Shown here one piece after another: positions 24,894 to 37,920 of a stretch of 64,000 nucleotides of DNA. Made by a program: the position numbers and the translations under genes. Location of the stretch: the NCBI RefSeq assembly GCF_901709675.1, contig NC_051098.1:7257000-7320999 (forward strand), in the 5' to 3' direction. The notes beneath the pieces are model-generated. The model saw only the letters and a list, made by a program, of their open reading frames with translations. It had not been told where the DNA came from and searched no databases. The stretch is from Syngnathus acus. Lineage: Eukaryota; Chordata; Actinopteri; Syngnathiformes; Syngnathidae. Positions within the stretch are counted from its first letter, which is position 1; each line of letters begins with the position of its first letter.

Positions 24894-26924
24894 CCAAATG
24901 CATCACTCCCTAGCCACTATCTTCCTCACAAGAATGAGCAACAATCCGCTATAAAATATTACTTCTAATTTAGAATCATTTAGTTTTTAACTCAGGAATA
25001 TAAAAATGTTGTAAGAATCCACACATGAAACTAGAGCATATACAGATAAACAAAATACAACAAAATATAAATAATCATAAATTATTCCATGATTATTTAA
25101 TCGACCAAAAAATGAAAGAAAGTCTTAATTATACAACTGGCTCAGAAATCTTATACATTTTTGTGTTGTGCAATTTTGTGTGGTTTTTTTTCATCATGAT
25201 CGTCTATTTGAACTTAATTCATTCATAATTATTCATGTTTATCGATAGACTTGAGAAATAAAATGTGATTCCTTTGGAATGAAAATAACATTTACAACGA
25301 GTCAAGATGAGGCTAAATAACCAAACGTGTACCAGTACTTCACAAAGTAACTGGTTCAGCCTGATTCTTTCGATTTTTTGTCAAAATTTTATGGTGAATA
25401 ATTGACATTTCATAAGTACTAAAGGAAACATCAAACTTTGGCAATCTATTGAATGTAAGCGAGTTTTGCGAAAGAAATTTAAAGCTGTAGCCATGAGAAA
25501 GGAAAGGAAAATGACGCCATGGTGAACATGCAAACAATCTTTTTTTTTTATGTATGGTCGCAGCCATGCACACACTCCCTGTGACCTGGAGGCTGGCGTG
25601 TGGAAGCAGGAAAATATCATGAATTAATCATGGCCAGACAACGTTTCTCATTACAGCCTCACACATTCTGGCAGCTTTGGGTCATGGGATGCCATTTCCA
25701 GGCTCAACTCAGGTGAGCTGTGAAAGAATGTAGTGGAGGGTTCAAGCAACTTTATTGAGGTTCAATGAGTTCATTCTTTTACATTTAATTATGAGGCAAA
25801 GTGCATTAAAAAAAAAAACAGCAACACCTGGTTTTATGGCAAGAGACGGCGCACCTGTGTGATACGAATACGAACACTCCATAATAATATTAAAAAGCAG
25901 AGCGCACAGCAGGAGGAAGCCGAGCAGTCTAGCCATCTTGTGTCGACGCAGCTTGAGAACTTTGTCATGCATGCATTAACGTCGTGAACAGATGGACCTA
26001 CCACAGAGGAGCTTTGCTGTTACAGCTGCGACTGAGAAGACAGTTATCGCCCCGTAGCGAATAAACGGTGTGCAGCAGAATAGACATTGATTGCTTTGAA
26101 CGCATCATTACTGACCATCAATGGTCAACTTAATTACTCAGTGCCTTTCTATTCTTAGCAGTGTGTGAGATTACGGAGGCATGCAAACACTGATAGAACC
26201 TATGAAATAACATCTTTAGCTCAATTCACCATCTAACGGGGCATGAAATGTACAAACCCTAAAACTGGTCAAACTTTGTTTACATAATACATGTGAGAAG
26301 ATCATTTTGACTGCTGCTGAAGATAATTCCATTCCAGTCTTGTCGGCGTCAAACATGAGGATCACAGTGGTTATCAACTGCCATACAGTTTTCATTTTCA
26401 TTACAACTCCATCTCCTTCATCTGAAGCAATAATGTCTACAATTCTACTGAAGATTTCATGTGTATTCTTCCAGGACTAACATCCACCCATGTGTATAAT
26501 TTCACTCAGAGCTTTTAGAAAACGAACATTAATGAATTAAGTATGATACGTTATGATGGGACACAGTGTGTGCCGTGTTTTCTGTAGCCAAACACATTTA
26601 AAAAAATAAACATTTATTAAAAGGATGAATATGGTGTTCTTGAGTGTAAGAGAACTCAGTGCCCTAAGCCAAGACTTTTTTTTGGCTTCGGGGTCATTGC
26701 TATAATCATTGCTGGAATGACCGAAGCAGGATTTTTTTGACCGACACTATGTGGACACAATTTGTGCCCGTTGGCTCCATTGACTCCCAGAGATCATTAT
26801 CATATTGGTAAAACGTCTGCTCTGACACTACAGGCAAAGGGCTAGTTGTAGCAGATTCAAATATGTTAAACGTCCCTCTGTGATCACTTCTCATTGTTCT
26901 GAGAATCAAATGTCACAAAAATGT

Positions 26925-27000
26925 TAGGTAAGCCTCCTCACTACCTATCTTTAAAACTCGCCTGAAAGCATTTTTAGTTGGCTTTTGACTCAGCATGAGA
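26925..27000 (+). mobile_element. Probable L2-group LINE 3' remnant
   Basis: The plus strand reads approximately LSLKLA-stop-KHF-stop-LAFDSA, which resembles the degenerate end of L2-type reverse transcriptases (LKSRLKTHLFSLAF). It is short and carries in-frame stops. Confidence 0.35.
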
Positions 27001-27515
27001 CTTTGGTGTTTGTCAGTGTGTGACTTAATTATGCTCCATGTACAGTACTCTGTATGCAGTATGTATCATAATCATAGGAAGAGATTTTTTTGTTTTATTT
27101 TTCTTTACAACCCCAAGATTATTTCTAAAAATGAGAATCACAAATCATTAAGCCGCATGTTAATATTTAATACAAATTCCAAGCTTGCTCTTAAACGTTG
27201 ACGATGCAGTATTATGAGGCACCCAAAGGGACTCAAACTCCAGAGCTTTTAAGCTATTCCATACGCATTGCTGTTCCCATCGTGTAAACATCTGCCTACT
27301 TCAAAATGTCTGCATTCATCTTTTATTTAGAAACTTCTAAGAATAGGCATTTACCACTATGGAAAGCAGAACACGAAGTACGGTTGTATAACACAGTACA
27401 GCGATGAAACCTAAATCTAAACTATGATAATGGGGTAAGTAATCAACTTAAGACTGGACCGTGCAGATTTTGACATCTTAGCCACCTTTTCAAATCCTAA
27501 CCCTAACCACATCAA

Positions 27516-27516
27516 C

Positions 27517-27547
<31 letters not shown>
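27516..27547. repeat. (AAT)n microsatellite
   Basis: About ten AAT units are seen directly. Confidence 0.95.
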
Positions 27548-29287
27548 TCCATCCATTTCCCGTACTGTCCATATTTCGTACCGCCAAATGTACAGGTAAA
27601 TTTGCCACCATTTTGTGGCCAAGTAATGTGGAATATGTCAAAAACACCAACAGGTGGCATTGTTTTCAAAGTTAATGAACACAGGAGTCATCATCTAGTG
27701 TTCAGAAACCAAAAGTCCTAACCTGATGCCAGATGTTCACATACTAAAAACTTGACAAACAAATAAGTCACTCGAAAGAATTTTGTGGAACCAGTGTTGT
27801 AACAGATGGCTGGAAGTTCCTCACAGAGTTCAGACAAATTAGCCATGATGACAAAGGATTTAAAGTTAAAGTCAAAAAGTCCCAATTTAGGGCAATTACA
27901 GTCATCTACTATGTTTGGGCTGAAAGAAAAAAAAAAAAGGGTGATAACAGAGCTACAAACTGTAGCAAGTCAAGACACATATATGATGGGATGTCAAGAA
28001 CTGTGTGATGTTCCTTTGCCTCGATTACGAGCGATCTTGCAAAATTGGTGCATCGGTGTCATAACACAACATCAAGTATTAATCCACTTCAGCCCCTTAC
28101 ACAGAATCCCACAAAGCAGATTTCCCCATCTGTGTGTGCTTCCACACAGTGACAATCAAGTAATTGAAGGCTTCTGATGCGATGTATGTATATTTGGTAG
28201 ACAGTGACGAGTAACACAGCAGTGTGAAAAGATATTAAACATCATATCCTGGTCACAGCAAAGAATATCATTACACGTAGAATAACCTTACACGCTGGGG
28301 CGTCTCTCCATTCTGCCATTTATACACACAGTAGTCAAGCAAAAAAATGGGTGAAGGGGGGGGGGGGGGGACCATAAATCTTTCATAAAAGGTTTTGAAA
28401 AAGGATGTCACACTCCAAATCATATGCACTCAATGGGAAGTGGAGTTCAACTGGCACACAAGTTGTATTTAAGGAAGCATCAAGAATTGAGCAAAACTTG
28501 CCAAGCCATTGTCTGAGATTCCTTATTTAGTAAATGGACCACTCCACTAACACCTTAGCATATGAATTCAACAAAGTGAGATACCTGCATAGAGGAGACA
28601 AGCAAGTACAGGACTCCCTCCAGCTAACATTAGTGCTGATTTATTGAACCAAACCAATCAAACACTGTTTCAACAAGCTCGTAAAAAAACTTTTCATGTG
28701 TGTGACTAACCACACAGATGTTCATCATCAGCCAGCATTGAATTATTAAATTGTGCCAAGAGTTATTATTCAAACATAATTAAAGAGATCAACAATGAAC
28801 TGACAGACAAAGTGAACCATATAATATAGAATAGGAGAAAGACAGTATTCTCGGGGGCTAATATATAAAAATTCTGTAGAAGTAATACAGAAGGCCTACA
28901 CTGAAGAAAAAAAAACCTTCAAAAGCAAACATTTCTTATCTACTTCATTCTCTGCTGTAAACAGTACATATAGATTGCTTTATAAATGTCATTTCCTATT
29001 GGCTAAAAGGGAGTTTTCCCATGCACGACAGTTTCTAAACAGCTGAGAAAAAAAGGCTGTCGGAGCAAGTGAGTTGCATTCAAAGTGGTTTTACTTGAAA
29101 GAGGCAACCCGAGAATCAAAGCCAGGCAACTACAAGCACAGTGTGCTAACAAGCCAGTAGTAACTAGCAAGCCTTTTCACAGAAACGAAATATTGATGAT
29201 GTTGAGGCATCACTGTGAAAGCATTGTGACACATAAAACCCAGAGGTGTCAAATCCAGGTCCAGAAAGTGATGTAGCAGGCTCTCAA

Positions 29288-29339
29288 TTTCATTGCATAC
29301 CTGTTGTAAAATGACAATAAAGGTATTCTATTCTATTAT
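29288..29339 (+). mobile_element. Extremely 5'-truncated LINE tail (ATTCT-tailed)
   Basis: It reads 'tttcattgcatacctgttgt', then 'aaaatgacaataaaggta', then 'ttctattctatta'. This parallels the 3' end of the LINE at 35405-37920 (TTTCGTTGTACATGTGTG, ACAATGACAATAAAG, ATTCTATTCTATT). The small differences suggest a related subfamily. Confidence 0.6.
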
Positions 29340-30283
29340 ATTCCCCCCCCAGTTGATGCAACATATTGACATCATGATCAAAATCATAATTACAGTGTGT
29401 GTGTGTGTTTGTCGATACCGAGAAAGGGGACTTCATTTTTTTCCATTTTCACTCTTAACAATGACAGCATCTTTGTTATGGAGAAAAAAAAGCTAATATC
29501 CCTCAAGGGTCAAAAAAGTATTGCTCCATCTATACATTTTTAAAGTAACCCTCCCAACCCTGGATATTATTATTATTTTTTTGTAGCAGCAGATAATATA
29601 TATAATGTATGATTGTGTGTGTGTGTGTGATAAAGATGTATACTCTAAGTATCTATGCAGCATATTAAAGTTTGATCATCTTGTTCTCTGATGCACTGCA
29701 ATTTTGAACATTTTGCAAATAAACAGAGAGATGGATGGCTAGCGCACAAACATATATTGTCAGCCACCATGCTTGACCTTTTGAGCGTATTTGGGAACAA
29801 AGGGTTTAAGGTCACAGACAACCAATGTGGGATCCTTGTCTGCCGTTGTGCAATGAAAGTGAGTAATTGCGACTTTTCATGCCCACTCTGTGTGACTTTA
29901 TATGAGCGCCGCTTGCAAAATGGCTCAAAGCAGAGCTCAGACAATGTGACCATTGATAGTGAAGTGACACAGAAACTTTCTAGTCAACCCAGCATTATTT
30001 GACCATTACACTACATTTGGTAAAAAATAAATAAATAAATAAAATTATAGGGAGGAAGAATTAACCTGTTTTGACCATAAAATAAAATTGGCACTGACTT
30101 ACTTGCTGTGTAGGATTTTTTTTCTCAACTTATATCAACACTACATTTCCTCTGATTAAAGTTAACTATTTTATGCTGATTTATGTATGCTGAGCTTCCT
30201 CAGTATACTGTACTGACATTTCTGATTGACTCCTCTTATTACATTATTAGCATATTTTTTATGGTTAGCGAAATGGTCACAAC

Positions 30284-30363
30284 TCAAGCTGTAGCATTCC
30301 GAATGAGCCGGAGCTGGTTGATGCTCTTTTGAGTGAGTTTGGTCTGAAGATTGTTGCAATCAG
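30284..30363 (-). mobile_element. L2-group LINE reverse-transcriptase remnant
   Basis: The minus strand reads CNNLQTKLTQKSINQLRLIR followed by NATA and a stop. This matches the conserved L2-type segment CNSLLAGLPKKSI.QLQLIQNAA. It is only about 25 codons long and the frame then breaks. Confidence 0.5.
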
Positions 30364-33300
30364 GAAGTCTCCTTGAAATAAAAGCATGCATACGCTTCTC
30401 CTGATCTTGGCGCATGCAATTCTCTTGCAACTGTATATATATATATTTTTTTTATTAAACCTCTGCACAATAGTGGAGATTGAGATGTGTGCCCCTCACA
30501 CATGGAGGGAATGAATACGGGGGCCTTGAGCTTCTCTAAGGGAAGAATTGCAAGTCTTTCAAACAGATATGTTAATAATGGAATTTCACAGTTTGAGATG
30601 TGATTAAAACCACCGGAGCTTATCCTGTTGACTTTCCCCCGTGTTTATATATTTATTTTACACAAATACGCACATAGGCTAATCATGAACAGTAGCTTAT
30701 TTGTGATAAGAGTGTAGTTTGAACACACGTACTGTCAGGAAGAGGAATTCCAGGTACATGGTGTGGTTGTAATGTGCAGTCACCGAGAGTAATTCATGGC
30801 ACACACTCAGTAACTATGTCTGCCATTCAAAGACATCACATTATTGCCAAATGAGCTGCCTATAAAATCCCATCTCTGTTATTCATTAGCTCACATGGAA
30901 GAAGGCCACGCACTTTACAACAACAGCATAAACACTGAGCAGAATCTCTCAGTGATTACTTTTAAATGCAGCTCAATTCATGACTGTATTCGTCATCGGA
31001 ACTGTGCGAGTGGAATGCATGTTGTGTGGCATGCTGATTTGTTGTGCAGTCTGACTCATTTTTGTTACATTTTGGCCTCTTTGGCACATACTTAAATAGT
31101 GGGACTTAAGATGATTTGTTTATTGCTGTGATTCTTTTTCACTGACATTGCCCTTGCATTTTCGCCCTTTGTACATATAGACCACGTAAAACCAGAAAAG
31201 ACCAGGAGTCACGATCAGGGGTTGAACGCGATTTCCAAGTGCCTATTTCATAGGGACCATCGATCATCCACAAGCGGAGATCTTTTTGCAGTTCTTTTTA
31301 CATGTAATTTGGACTGCTTTCATCATTTAGCCCACGTGCCGCTTGCGTGCTGAATCTAAAGCAAATTAGTCAAGAAAAAAAAGTGTGTTCACTCCCATTA
31401 CGGCGCAATTGCCCATTTCTACCAATAAAATTACCAAAAGAAAGGAACAGATTAGATCACACATTGGGTCTCATGGTGGGTTTGACAAACCCCTCAACAA
31501 ATCTGACCAAGCAATTTCAAACACCAAAGGTTGAGAAGCAAATAGAAATGTCAAGAAAATGTACATAGTATGTGTGACAAATGGTAGACATCGAGGAAGC
31601 TGCAGGCATTTTGTTAGTCACATTCTCAACATCTGCCAATCCCTTTAACTTGCAACTCCATTTCACTAGGCTGGATGATAAATAATGTGCAGATGTTATT
31701 TTCTGCTTCCAACACCTCTTCACGAGACACTTTCCTAAAGGATTTGCTTACAAGGTTTGAGGTCACAAAGGAACAGCTCGGTTTCCACAGCAACGACACG
31801 ACGCATAATCGCTTCTATATTTATCTGCTTTCAGTCAAAATTTGTTCACCATCGTTCGAACTAATTGCTTTTGTTTTTTTATGTAGATTGTCTACTGAAG
31901 CTGTAACATAGCTGTGCGTTGATTTTCTTATTGAAATAAATGGACAATGCAAAACAAGCATGGATGGAGGAAAAAAAAAATCATTTATCACAATCTGTTG
32001 CTAATGTTTGGAATAAATAATCTACATGCACCTTCATCAGTTGTTTCACCCCAGTGATTTAAACTTTGACTCTTCCTATGTCTGTCTAAGGTTTTCGAAG
32101 TGAATCGCTAAAATGTGTTCTTTGTTTGATGAATCCATCACCCAGTAAATCAAACATTTTGTGGCTTTCTGGGGGATATTAGTTTATGCTGAAAAGGTTG
32201 CTGAATACGTTAACTTTTATTCCTTTGTCCTCAGAGTCGGCTCACGCACAGAGGCAACCTTCTGTATGCATAATGCTAAAAATATCCTTTAAATATGCCA
32301 TTTGGGGGGGGAAGTCACACATCGATTGTGTAAAACTTTACAATATGACAGCAAGGGCTTTTGTAATTTCGACCTTATTGCAAACTTTGAATATAAATAA
32401 GCCATTAACCAATATTTTATACGAGCACAGATCAAAGCAAAGTGAAGCAGAGATTTACATTGAGATAATGAGGATTGTCACTGCTCGTTCTTGATAAGAA
32501 TTCAATCAGAAGACAACCTGCGTGGGAAGGCGTGAGATGTTAGACAATATAGAATCACAAACTAATGAAAGCTGTTCCTATCTCTGGCATCAAAGATAGA
32601 ACATTTAACCCTCAGTCTGCAGAGTCAGTGTCTGTACTTTATGATAATGATGAGTACATCAACTGTCTATTCTCCACAACTTGTCCTTGTCTGAAAAGGA
32701 ACAACCCTTATTTGACTCAATTTTATCGATCACAATTCAAATCAGCATCTGCTCTCTGCGTATGCACTAAATTTAGTCTTTGGTTGTTGAGCTTTCGTGC
32801 AATAGTCATGCTATTAAATCCTTACGAAACCATTATAATTACAATTGCACAGCTTGCGCTTAGAGGTTTTCCCATCAGGCTCCTTCCCATTTAGAAAAAA
32901 CAAATCAACGTTCATGTGCAAACAGCTACAAGTAGTTAATTAAAGTGAAGGGTCTTTCCATATTCAGCCCATGAAAAAGGGTCTCAAAATTTCTCTGAGG
33001 ACCTCAGCATTGTCTACTCATTAGTCACAGGTGGAGAAAATATTCTTTTTGTTTTTTTTTACCACAATGAATAAGCTCCGTGGAGTTTTTCTGAATATAA
33101 ATAATTCGTCATTATGGAATCATTAGCTAAATTGAACAGACTCCCTATAGTATGCTATTGACTAATGATAACAAACAAGAAGTCAATAAAGATACATAAA
33201 AAGAAGCAAAAGCCGGCATTTACTGGTTCAGAAATACCTTTAGAGCTGTGATCCAGTGTATCGGCACCCTTTTATCAGTGTGTCAGATGTGCAGAGTGAA

Positions 33301-34230
33301 AAGAAGAGTTTCATATATTCTGTGTTTCTCTTCAAGATGAATTGATGGAGTTAACTGTGCGTGTAATTGAGGCTGTTTGTAACAGCAAAAGTTTGGAGGA
33401 GTATCAAAAGTGAACCTGTCAGTCCAGATTGAGGTCACGCAGAGATACATCTTTATACCGAAAAGTTTGCCTCCTATTTCTGAGGGAAGGAAAAAAAAAG
33501 TTATTACTGTTGAATTCCATGTGCAACCAATTGCTTTATTAAGTTACGCCACAGGGAAGGGAAAATTGTATTTTCATTACACTAGTCAACCGTAAAATTT
33601 AACCAGAGATGTCTTTTTGTGTCCCTCAACGAATTTTCGATGCTGTAAAAATGTCTACTTGTTTTACAGCACATATGGTTTTTAAAATATTTATTGGTTT
33701 GTTTTTACACACAAGGCCATCCAGCGACAGCAACAGACTGCCTCTCGCTATTCGTAGAGGTCTTGGCCCCATCGTTGACATTCAGGTCCGAGGGTTCCTT
33801 TTAAATTCTGTTATATTATTTAACTAAGCTAAAATTATTCTCCTAACGTAACACAGTTTCATGCTCTTCAGTAACATTGAATTTGTGTGCCTTGTTTGAT
33901 GTTAATCCCTTGGGTGTAATTCCAAAGGTAGCATTGTCTATCCATCCCATCCTAGTTACCACACATGCATAATAGCTGCTAATGACTGTTTTATAATTCA
34001 GGAGTAATAATACTGTACTTTCATTTAAATCTAATGATGGCAGATATAAATTATGTATTGTTCTTGCCTGTTGCTTACACATTTAGCAGTTGCAAGTAAA
34101 CTCCATTGTCGGAGCTAAGGTTGTACTGTGTTAATTTATGTTTATTTAAATCACATACCGTAGCTGACCTAACATAAAAACACTACAGTTAAACAGTCAT
34201 CCAGTGTCACAGGCGTCACAGGTGAGTAGG

Positions 34231-34325
34231 GGGCAAAGGATGGGGGACACCCTGGATTCATTGCCAGCCAACTGCAGGGCAGATATAGAAAGACATCTAT
34301 TCAAACTCACATCCGCACCTCTGTA
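34231..34325 (+). repeat. Dispersed-repeat fragment (ATCCATCC family, middle part)
   Basis: The order 'gggggacaccctggattcat', 'tgccagccaactgcagggca', 'ctattcaaactcacatccgc' matches the middle of the fish repeat (gggtacaccctggac, cgccagccaatcgcagggca, ccattcacactcacattcac). The plus open frame at 34204-34524 starts inside it and is probably not a gene. Confidence 0.6.
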
Positions 34326-35214
34326 CAATAAGTCGTCAACTAAACTAACAAATGTATTTGGAATAGAGGAGGAAGATGGAATTCTTAAGATGAAATTCAA
34401 CCTCTTGACTAGAGAGGCAGATGTGCTAATCACAGTTACACTTGCTAAAACTCCAACATACATTTCAGCAGAAGAATTAGGCACAATGGCTGTAAAAGTG
34501 AATATGGTAACTGTCACAATGTAGAAAGATAAGTCAAGCTGTGCAGCCTTTAGAAAATGCCTCAGAAGTGACACTAATTAAGCAAAAAGACATTTGCAAA
34601 GGCGCTTTTGCAAAAGGTCAGGAGGTTTGATGAGTCCAGATTTACACATTACCGGAGTGACTGCCACATCAGATCAAGAAGTGATGTGGATCATGTGGTT
34701 GTGGGGGTTGGGTGCTACAAATCAAAAGAAGAACATGCATCTTGATATGAAATATAACTTCTTAATACGTGGAAAATTTTGACTATATATTTTAGATCAG
34801 AATTATGTCAAGGGCTGTTGAGTCTTAAAGCAATTTATAACTGAATAAAATCTGTCTGGACACAAAGTGGGGTCAATATGGCTTTCATTAACACCTCCTA
34901 ATACCACTCAGGTATGCCAAGTACGCTAAGCTTGTGTAGCTTTTGATGTTTATGAGGGAGTGGGCATGTAGGTGATTAGTGCAGGAATGTTAAAAATGGT
35001 TGTTTGTTAACAGAGGGATTATTAAAGGATCTACTTTTAACACAGGCATCTTGAGATTTGGGCTTTATTAAACCCAATGGAAAACAATGTTAGTAAAGAC
35101 ACTGTTGCTTAAGATTACTCACTGGTAAATACTCAGTTTGACTGTGAGGGAGGAAAACGACATCTTGGAACCTATCTTAATTTTCAATTCGTCTTCACCT
35201 TGGTAATTAGAACT

Positions 35215-35345
35215 CAACCCAGTTGACTTTGGGTATAAACAAAAAAAAAACAAAAAACATCCAAACTCACATTCACACTTATTGACTGTTACAGTTCAAT
35301 TCACTTAAAATGCATGGTTTTGGGAAAATGGAAGTTAGCCATTCA
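35215..35345 (+). repeat. Dispersed-repeat fragment (ATCCATCC family, middle part)
   Basis: It shows 'cccagttgactttgggtata', an A-rich interruption, 'catccaaactcacattcaca', 'cagttcaattcacttaaaat' and 'gcatggttttgggaaaatgg', in the order of the same fish repeat. It sits just left of the LINE insertion. Confidence 0.6.
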
Positions 35346-35404
35346 TGCCAAGACCGTCCTTACACAGAAAATAGTCCCTAAATACAGGTCATTGGTTAAT
35401 GACA

Positions 35405-37920
35405 AGGGGGGGGGGGGATGGTTGGGCTCTGTATGTACGTCAATAACAACTGGTGTACTAATATGGTGACTGTAGACAGTCACTGCTGCCCGGACCTGGA
35501 GTATGTGTCTATTAAATGCAGGCCCTTTTACCTCCCTCGTGAATTTACCGTAGTCATGACGATAATGCTCAGCTAGCCATTGGACTATTACATGGCAGTA
35601 TTAGCAGCCAGCTGAGCAGATATCCTGACGCAGTCCACATCATAGCAGGGGACTTTAATCATGTAGACTTGAAAGTAGCACTCCCTAGTTTCCACCAGCA
35701 TGGTAAATGTGCCACTAGAGGAGTTAACACTCTGGACAAGGTCTACTCCAACATCAAGCTAGGCTACAGGGCAAAACAGCTACCTCACCTGGGCCAGTCT
35801 GACCACATGTCACTGCTATTAATCCCTGCATACACCACCATCAGGAAATCAGCTCCCGTCATCACTAAAACTGTTAAAACCTGGCCTGATGACGCCTCTC
35901 AGCAGTTGCAGGACTGCTTCGACAGGACTAACTGGGACATCTTCGAACACCGGGACCTGAACGTGTTCACAGACAGTGTTCTGTGTTATATCAAGCACTG
36001 CACAGACACTGTCACAGTGGACAAACCTATACGGATATACCCCAACCAGAAGCCCTGGATGACCCGGGAGGTCCTTCGGCTGCTGGAGGAGAGGGACACC
36101 GCCCTGTCCCTCAGGTCTGAGGACAGGGCTCTCTACAGCACAGCCAGAGCCAACCTGAGGAGAGGCATCAGAGAGGCCCAGCTTGCCTATAAGAGGAGGA
36201 TTGAGGATCACCTGGACAGCAACAAAAGCAAGCAGGTGTGGCAGGGAGTCCAGCATCTCACCAACTACAGAACCACCATCGCAGCTGCTGAAGGGGACGC
36301 CTCACTGGCAGAGGACCTTAATACCTTCTTTGCCCGGTTCGAGTCCGAGCCACCTGAAGCGGCCACATCACATCCCACAGTCCGCAGCAGCTTCACCCTC
36401 ACAGTGAAGGAGCACGAGGTGAGGCGCACGCTGCGGACCATCAACTCGAGGAAGGCTGCGGGTCCTGACGGCGTCACTGGGCGTGTCCTGAAGGACTGCG
36501 CAGATCAGCTGGCTGGAGTCTTCACAAAGATCTTCAACCAGTCCCTTACCGAGTCCACCGTCCCATCCTGTTTAAAATCCTCCACTATAGTCCCCCTGCC
36601 CAAGAAACGCCACATCACCAGCCTTAATGACTCCCGGCCAGTCGCACCCACCCTGGTGGTGATAAAGTGCTTTGAAAAGCTGGTACGGGGTCACATCACA
36701 TCACTCCTGCTCAGAGGTTTTGACCCCCACCAGTTTGCCTACAGGGCAAATAGATCCACAGAGGACGCAGTAGCTACAGCCCTCCATGCTGCACTGTCCC
36801 ACCTGGAGCAGCCGGGAAGCTATGTGCGGATGCTCTTCGTGGACTTAAGCTCTGCTTTTAACACCATCCTCCCCCACAGACTGGTGGACATACTGGGGGG
36901 CCTGGGACTTCCACACAATACCTGCATGTGGATTAAGAGCTTCTTGACGGGTCGCAGCCAGAGGGTGAGAGTGGGCCGTCATACATCCACACCTCTCAGT
37001 CTTGGTACCGGCTCCCCACAGGGCTTCGTACTGAGCCCACTGCTTTACACGCTCTACACACATACATGCACCCCCGCCCACCGCAGCAACACCATTGTGA
37101 AGTTTGCGGATGACACCACCGTGGTGGGGCTCATCTCAAAGTGGGATGAGTCTGCCTACAGGGATGAAGTGGTGCAGCTATCGGAGTGGTGCGGAGAGAA
37201 CAATCTGCTCCTAAACACGGCTAAAACCCAAGAACTGGCCATTGATTTTAGGAGGAAAAATAAAACGGACATTCCACCAGTTATCATCAACGGGGTCTGT
37301 GTGGAGAGGGTGTCCTCCTTCCGCTACCTGGGAGTCCACATCGAGGAGGACTTCACCTGGAGCGTGAACACCTCTGAGCTGCTAAAAAAGGCCCAGTAGA
37401 GACTCTACTTCCTAAGGGTGCTTAGGAGGTACAGCATTACACAAAGACTGCTGGTGTCCTTCTATCGCTGCTCCATAGAAAGCACTTTAACGTACTGTAT
37501 ATGTGTTTGGTACTCCAGCTGCACTGCAGCTCAGAGGAAAAAGCTCCAAGGGGTCATCAACACAGCACAGAAGATTGTTGGCTGCCCTCTCCCCACACTG
37601 GAAGACCTACACAGAACCCGCTGTCTCAAAAAAACACAGAACATTCTGAAGGACACTTCCCACCCTGGCCACTCCCTTTTCGAACTGTTGCCATCAGGCA
37701 GACGCTACAGATCAATTAGGTCAAAAACTAGCAGATTCACCAACAGTTTTTACCCTACAGCGGTAGTCACATTAAATGCCGCTAAAAAAAATGATTGTCT
37801 GTGTATGTTCTTTTTTTATATTTTTATTCTATTTTTTATTTTATGCACAAATCGGTTGGCACTTTTTAAATTTCGTTGTACATGTGTGACAATGACAATA
37901 AAGATCGATTCTATTCTATT
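35405..37920 (+). mobile_element. 5'-truncated, inactive LINE (Rex1/L2/CR1 group)
   Basis: The element retains the end of an apurinic-type endonuclease and a nearly full reverse transcriptase. The endonuclease region reads in one frame to VSIKCRPFYLPREFTVV near 35557. It then lacks the segment expected to read like VYIPPDAN and resumes in another frame as NAQLAIGLLHG, then VHIIAGDFNH, then the VYSN and LGQSDH motifs. From 35669 one frame is open for 576 codons and holds KAAGPDGV, SSAFNTI, GSPQGFVLSPLL and the catalytic FADD (37103-37114). It stops at a TAG (37397-37399) where relatives have a glutamine codon, and the same frame continues RLYFLR, then RRYSITQRLL. The tail ends ACAATGACAATAAAG and ATTCTATTCTATT. 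The left edge is the G-run at about 35405. The frame break and stop make it non-autonomous. Confidence 0.88.

Larger units (their letters stand above)
23779..35404. other. Intergenic or upstream region without a confident gene
   Basis: This is the 5' side of long-isoform gramd1b. The first few hundred bases should hold its promoter, but no TATA or sharp CpG block stands out. The remainder has CA and AAT microsatellites, a hAT-like MITE, short LINE remnants (26.9, 29.3, 30.3 kb), a G-run near 28357-28370 and two dispersed-repeat fragments at 34.2 and 35.2 kb. Open frames such as 27806-28177 and 32565-32894 on plus show no motif or splice border that I can support. Confidence 0.5.

Noticed and set aside
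27806-28177. 123-codon plus frame starting MAGSSSQSSDKLAMMTK
   Set aside because: It has no recognisable domain, no splice or poly(A) context, and AT-rich codons. Chance is likelier.
34197-34574. Frames on both strands of about 100-125 codons
   Set aside because: They start within a known dispersed-repeat fragment, and no independent evidence of coding was seen.
35849-36477. Minus-strand and alternate-frame open frames over the LINE
   Set aside because: They are shadows of the reverse-transcriptase frame.
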